A DNA stretch of 6,742 nt. Origin: Pseudomonadota bacterium. Its GTDB lineage: Bacteria > Pseudomonadota > Alphaproteobacteria > Rhizobiales > Rhizobiaceae. The notes under the pieces were generated by a model. That model was not told where the DNA came from. It saw only the letters and a list, made by a program, of their open reading frames with translations, and did no database searches. The position numbers were made by a program, and so were the translations under genes. Location of the stretch: the NCBI GenBank assembly GCA_023387715.1, contig JAEWHQ010000268.1:1-6742 (forward strand), written 5' to 3'. Of the stretch, positions 4,280 through 6,742 are shown one piece after another; positions within the stretch are counted from its first letter, which is position 1, and each line of letters starts with the position of its first letter.

Positions 4280-4846
4280 AATGGTTCCTTTAATTATATT
4301 AGTGCAAGGCAATATCGGCGGTTGATATGGCTCTTGGTGAAGAATTCACGCTGATAACTTCTTAGTTATAACTGCATCCCGCTTATTCAAGGGGGATATG
4401 GCTAATTAATGACAAAAAGTCAAATATTTTTACTCGAAAAACACATTAATCAGAACATTTAAAGCAATAAGGACGCAAATGAGTTCACAAAAAAGTGGGA
4501 TATACTAAGACTGCCTTATGATTATCTGGAATAATCCTTGTCATTACAGGAACTTAACAGTGGGAAGTAATAAATTTTATAAAAATCTACATTACATATA
4601 TATAATTCATTATATCAATAATTGGGTATAATTACGGCAACTTCATGTTTAGGCAAAGAATTCTTATGTATTAACCTTCTTAAAAAATTGAAAATACAAT
4701 ATTATATTAAACTAAAGCAGCAGTCTCTGATCATTCATACAAAGCAAAAACACAATAATGCAAATGTAACTCCATGCAGGACACGCCCCGGATAAATTGC
4801 TATTATGATTTTCAAACAGAATGTGTCTGCATCAAAGGAAAAAGCC
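4280..4846. promoter_or_regulatory. AT-rich divergent region between mucR and msrB
   Basis: These 567 bases separate mucR (minus) from msrB (plus). I see no gene here. The stretch 4561-4740 is only about 23% GC by count (42 of 180 bases), far below the flanking genes, with many T-A steps; this is the kind of DNA MucR/H-NS-like proteins prefer. Local structures are the ATAACT cluster at 4354-4373, a 9-bp direct repeat GATATGGCT (4324-4332 and 4395-4403) and a small inverted repeat GATTAT-5-ATAATC (4520-4536). Ribosome binding sites are AAGGA at 4290-4286 (mucR) and AAGGA at 4835-4839 (msrB). No promoter could be placed with confidence. A small RNA cannot be excluded. Confidence 0.5.
4354..4373. 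promoter_or_regulatory. Triple ATAACT motif upstream of mucR, candidate operator
   Basis: ATAACT-TCTT-AGTTAT (4354-4369) is a perfect inverted repeat with a 4-base centre, and AGTTATAACT (4364-4373) is a perfect 10-bp palindrome sharing its right arm. The hexamer ATAACT therefore occurs three times in 20 bases, about 75-95 bases upstream of the mucR start codon. MucR autoregulation is established in relatives, so this is a reasonable candidate site, but the binding protein is not shown by the sequence. Confidence 0.4.
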
Positions 4847-5266
4847 ATGTCCGATGAAACAACCCGCAAACGTCCACTTAAAGTCTTTAAAACAGATGCG
4901 GAATGGCGCGAACAATTAACTGACATTCAGTATCAAATAACCCGCCAGCACGGCACCGAACGCGCATTTTCCAGCCCGGACTTTAACAGCCATCTCAAAG
5001 GCCGTTATCTTTGTGTTTGCTGTGATCAGCCGCTTTATAGTTCTAACGCCAAATATGATTCAGGCTCCGGCTGGCCGAGTTTCTTTGAGCCGCTCAATGA
5101 AGATGCCATCGCGCTTTTTGAAGACCGCTCATATGGCATGGTTAGAACCGAAATCCGCTGCGCAGATTGTGATGCGCATTTAGGCCATCGTTTTCCTGAT
5201 GGGCCGCAGCCTACAGGTTTGCGCCATTGTATTAATGGCATTGCAATGATCTTTGTTGAAGATTAA
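4847..5266 (+). CDS. msrB: Peptide-methionine (R)-S-oxide reductase MsrB
   Basis: MsrB reduces the R form of methionine sulfoxide in proteins, repairing oxidative damage in the cytosol with thioredoxin as usual electron donor. This 139-residue protein is full length for a single-domain MsrB. Two zinc-binding pairs are visible: Cys56-x2-Cys59 (CVCC) and Cys105-x2-Cys108 (CADC). The substrate site motifs are [11 protein letters not shown] (69-79) and [16 protein letters not shown] (113-128), with Cys128 as the catalytic residue. The usual resolving Cys of the SGCGWPSF motif is Ser74, so recycling must differ. The start at 4847 has AAGGA seven bases upstream; an upstream ATG at 4805 would add 14 residues with no ribosome binding site. 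ptrB follows after 55 bases on the same strand with no terminator between, suggesting one transcript. Confidence 0.95.
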   Translation: MSDETTRKRPLKVFKTDAEWREQLTDIQYQITRQHGTERAFSSPDFNSHLKGRYLCVCCDQPLYSSNAKYDSGSGWPSFFEPLNEDAIALFEDRSYGMVRTEIRCADCDAHLGHRFPDGPQPTGLRHCINGIAMIFVED

Positions 5267-5321
5267 TCAGAATATTTAACTATGTCCTCCCGACAGACCA
5301 ATTCAAAATACCGGAAATTTC

Positions 5322-6742
5322 ATGTCATCTTCAGTTTTTAAATCCGTTATAGCACCTAATACTGCAAAGAAACCGCAAAGCTCTACTTATCATAACTTTA
5401 CACGCGTAGATGATTACGCCTGGCTTCGTGCGGATAACTGGCAGGAAATGTTTAAAGATCCGACCAAACTGGCCAGTGACATCCGCGACCATTTAAATGA
5501 AGAGAACGCCTATCAAAAAGCTTTGATGCAGGACACAGAAGCACTGCAAAAAAACTTATTTGCCGAAATGAAAGGCCGCATCAAAGAGGATGATACCTCT
5601 ATACCGGTTAAAGACGGTGCTTATGCTTATGGCAGCCTTTATGAAAAAGGAGGCGAACAGCCACATATTTTCCGGACACCGCGGGATGGTGGTGATAAAG
5701 ATATTCTGCTCAATGGTGACAAAGAAGCTGAAGGCAAAGCTTACTTTCGTCTTGCCTCAACTGACGCCTCGCCTGATCATAAATTGATGCTTTGGGGTTA
5801 TGATGACAAAGGCTCAGAGTTTTTCACACTTAAAGTGCGTGATCTGAATACCAAAACTGACCTTAGCGACATCATCGTTGACACAGATGGGGGCGGTGCA
5901 TGGGATGCACAAGCCAATGGCTTTTTCTACGCACATCTGGATGAAAATCACCGTCCATCTAAACTCTTCTATCACAAGCAAGGCACTGAACAGGCTCAAG
6001 ATCATCTGATCTATGAAGAAAAAGATGCTGGCTTTTTCATGAGTGTGAGTTCAAGTGCACTAAATGACTTCATTTCTATTGATATTAATGACCATGAAAC
6101 GTCGGAATGCTGGCTGATCCCTGCCGATCAACCAGATACCAAGCCACAGCTCGTTTTGAAACGTGAAACCGGCATTCAGTATGATCTGGCTTCAGGTGGT
6201 GATGTTTTCTACATCCTGACCAATATTGACGGCGCCAAAGATTTTAAAATCATGACGGCACCAACCAACGCACCACAGCGCGAAAACTGGAAAGACTTAG
6301 TTGCCGAAAAACCAGGCACACTTATTCTGGCGCATGGGGTTTATAAAGATCATCTCGTCTGGCTGGAGCGCAATAACGGCCTGCCGCTTATTATGATCCA
6401 TGATCGTAAAACCGGTGAGCAGCACGCAATCAGCTTTGATGAAGAAGCCTATTCGCTAGGCTTACAAGGCAGTGCCGAATATGACACGGATACAATCCGT
6501 TTCTCTTATTCGTCCATGACCACACCAAGTCAGCAGTTTGAATATAATATGGCGACGCGTGAACGCCATTTGCTGAAAACGCAAGAAGTGCCATCCGGTC
6601 ACGATCCGAAAAACTATATCACCAAGCGCCTGATAGTTCCGGCACGCGACGGTGAACAAGTACCGGTTTCCATCGTCTATCATAAGGACACTGTACTGGA
6701 TGGCTCTGCGCCTTGCCTGCTTTATGGCTATGGTTCTTATGG
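5322..6742 (+). CDS. ptrB: Oligopeptidase B (S9A prolyl oligopeptidase family), 3' end outside window
   Basis: Oligopeptidase B is a serine peptidase that cuts short peptides after Arg and Lys; a seven-bladed beta-propeller admits only small substrates to the catalytic domain. The 473 codons seen begin with the family N-terminus (DDYAWLRADNW at about 31-40, EENAYQKALM at about 60-69, MKGRIKEDDTSIP) and continue through the propeller (about 90-400). They then enter the alpha/beta-hydrolase domain at KRLIVPARDGEQVPVSIVYH and end at APCLLYGYGSY with the next Gly cut, a hallmark of the S9A family. The catalytic Ser, Asp and His lie in the missing part, about 220 residues if the length is normal. 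GGA seven bases before the ATG sets the start. No signal peptide is seen, so the enzyme is cytosolic. It probably shares a transcript with msrB. A related S9 peptidase with different specificity is possible. Confidence 0.9.
   Translation, partial: MSSSVFKSVIAPNTAKKPQSSTYHNFTRVDDYAWLRADNWQEMFKDPTKLASDIRDHLNEENAYQKALMQDTEALQKNLFAEMKGRIKEDDTSIPVKDGAYAYGSLYEKGGEQPHIFRTPRDGGDKDILLNGDKEAEGKAYFRLASTDASPDHKLMLWGYDDKGSEFFTLKVRDLNTKTDLSDIIVDTDGGGAWDAQANGFFYAHLDENHRPSKLFYHKQGTEQAQDHLIYEEKDAGFFMSVSSSALNDFISIDINDHETSECWLIPADQPDTKPQLVLKRETGIQYDLASGGDVFYILTNIDGAKDFKIMTAPTNAPQRENWKDLVAEKPGTLILAHGVYKDHLVWLERNNGLPLIMIHDRKTGEQHAISFDEEAYSLGLQGSAEYDTDTIRFSYSSMTTPSQQFEYNMATRERHLLKTQEVPSGHDPKNYITKRLIVPARDGEQVPVSIVYHKDTVLDGSAPCLLYGYGSY

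Noticed and set aside
4671..4683. Possible CtrA site TTAACCTTCTTAA upstream of msrB
   Set aside because: The spacing between the TTAA halves is 5 bases, not the 7 of the CtrA consensus, and the region is so AT-rich that TTAA pairs are expected by chance.

Overview
The window looks like ordinary chromosome of an alphaproteobacterium of the order Hyphomicrobiales (Rhizobiales). The evidence is a MucR/Ros-type zinc-finger regulator, a DUF5330 protein, a DUF6456 protein next to a DnaA domain IV-only protein, and a stand-alone SufE, families I associate with this order. Coding GC is moderate (about 38-53% in lines counted by eye) and the mucR-msrB gap is very AT-rich. That suggests a lower-GC branch such as Bartonella or a relative; this placement is an inference. 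No tRNA, rRNA, insertion sequence, CRISPR array or phage gene was seen.

Layout from left to right. A PAS-domain sensor kinase is cut by the left edge (minus strand, 664 to 1), exactly at its H-box. A 336-base divergent gap (665-1000) carries two adjacent perfect inverted repeats and other short repeats. Two plus-strand genes follow: a DUF5330 membrane-anchored protein (1001-1399) and sufE (1538-1960). Converging on sufE is a two-gene minus-strand operon: a small protein made only of the DNA-binding domain of DnaA (3198-2746), overlapping by 4 bases a winged-helix plus DUF6456 protein (2749-1967). Divergent from it is a small helical protein of unknown function (3424-3735). A perfect 15-bp hairpin (3763-3801) separates that gene from mucR (4279-3851, minus). 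After a 567-base AT-rich gap come msrB (4847-5266) and ptrB (5322 to the right edge, plus), probably co-transcribed.

The genes cover sensing (PAS kinase), Fe-S cluster assembly (SufE), oxidative protein repair (MsrB), peptide turnover (oligopeptidase B) and global regulation (MucR). The least explained part is the DnaA-domain-IV/DUF6456 operon. Its upstream region holds three TTATCC cores within 85 bases, one of them 8/9 identical to the DnaA box and another at the -35 position of a plausible promoter. A self-regulating, DnaA-box-reading regulator pair is the most attractive hypothesis in this window, but it rests on sequence resemblance only.
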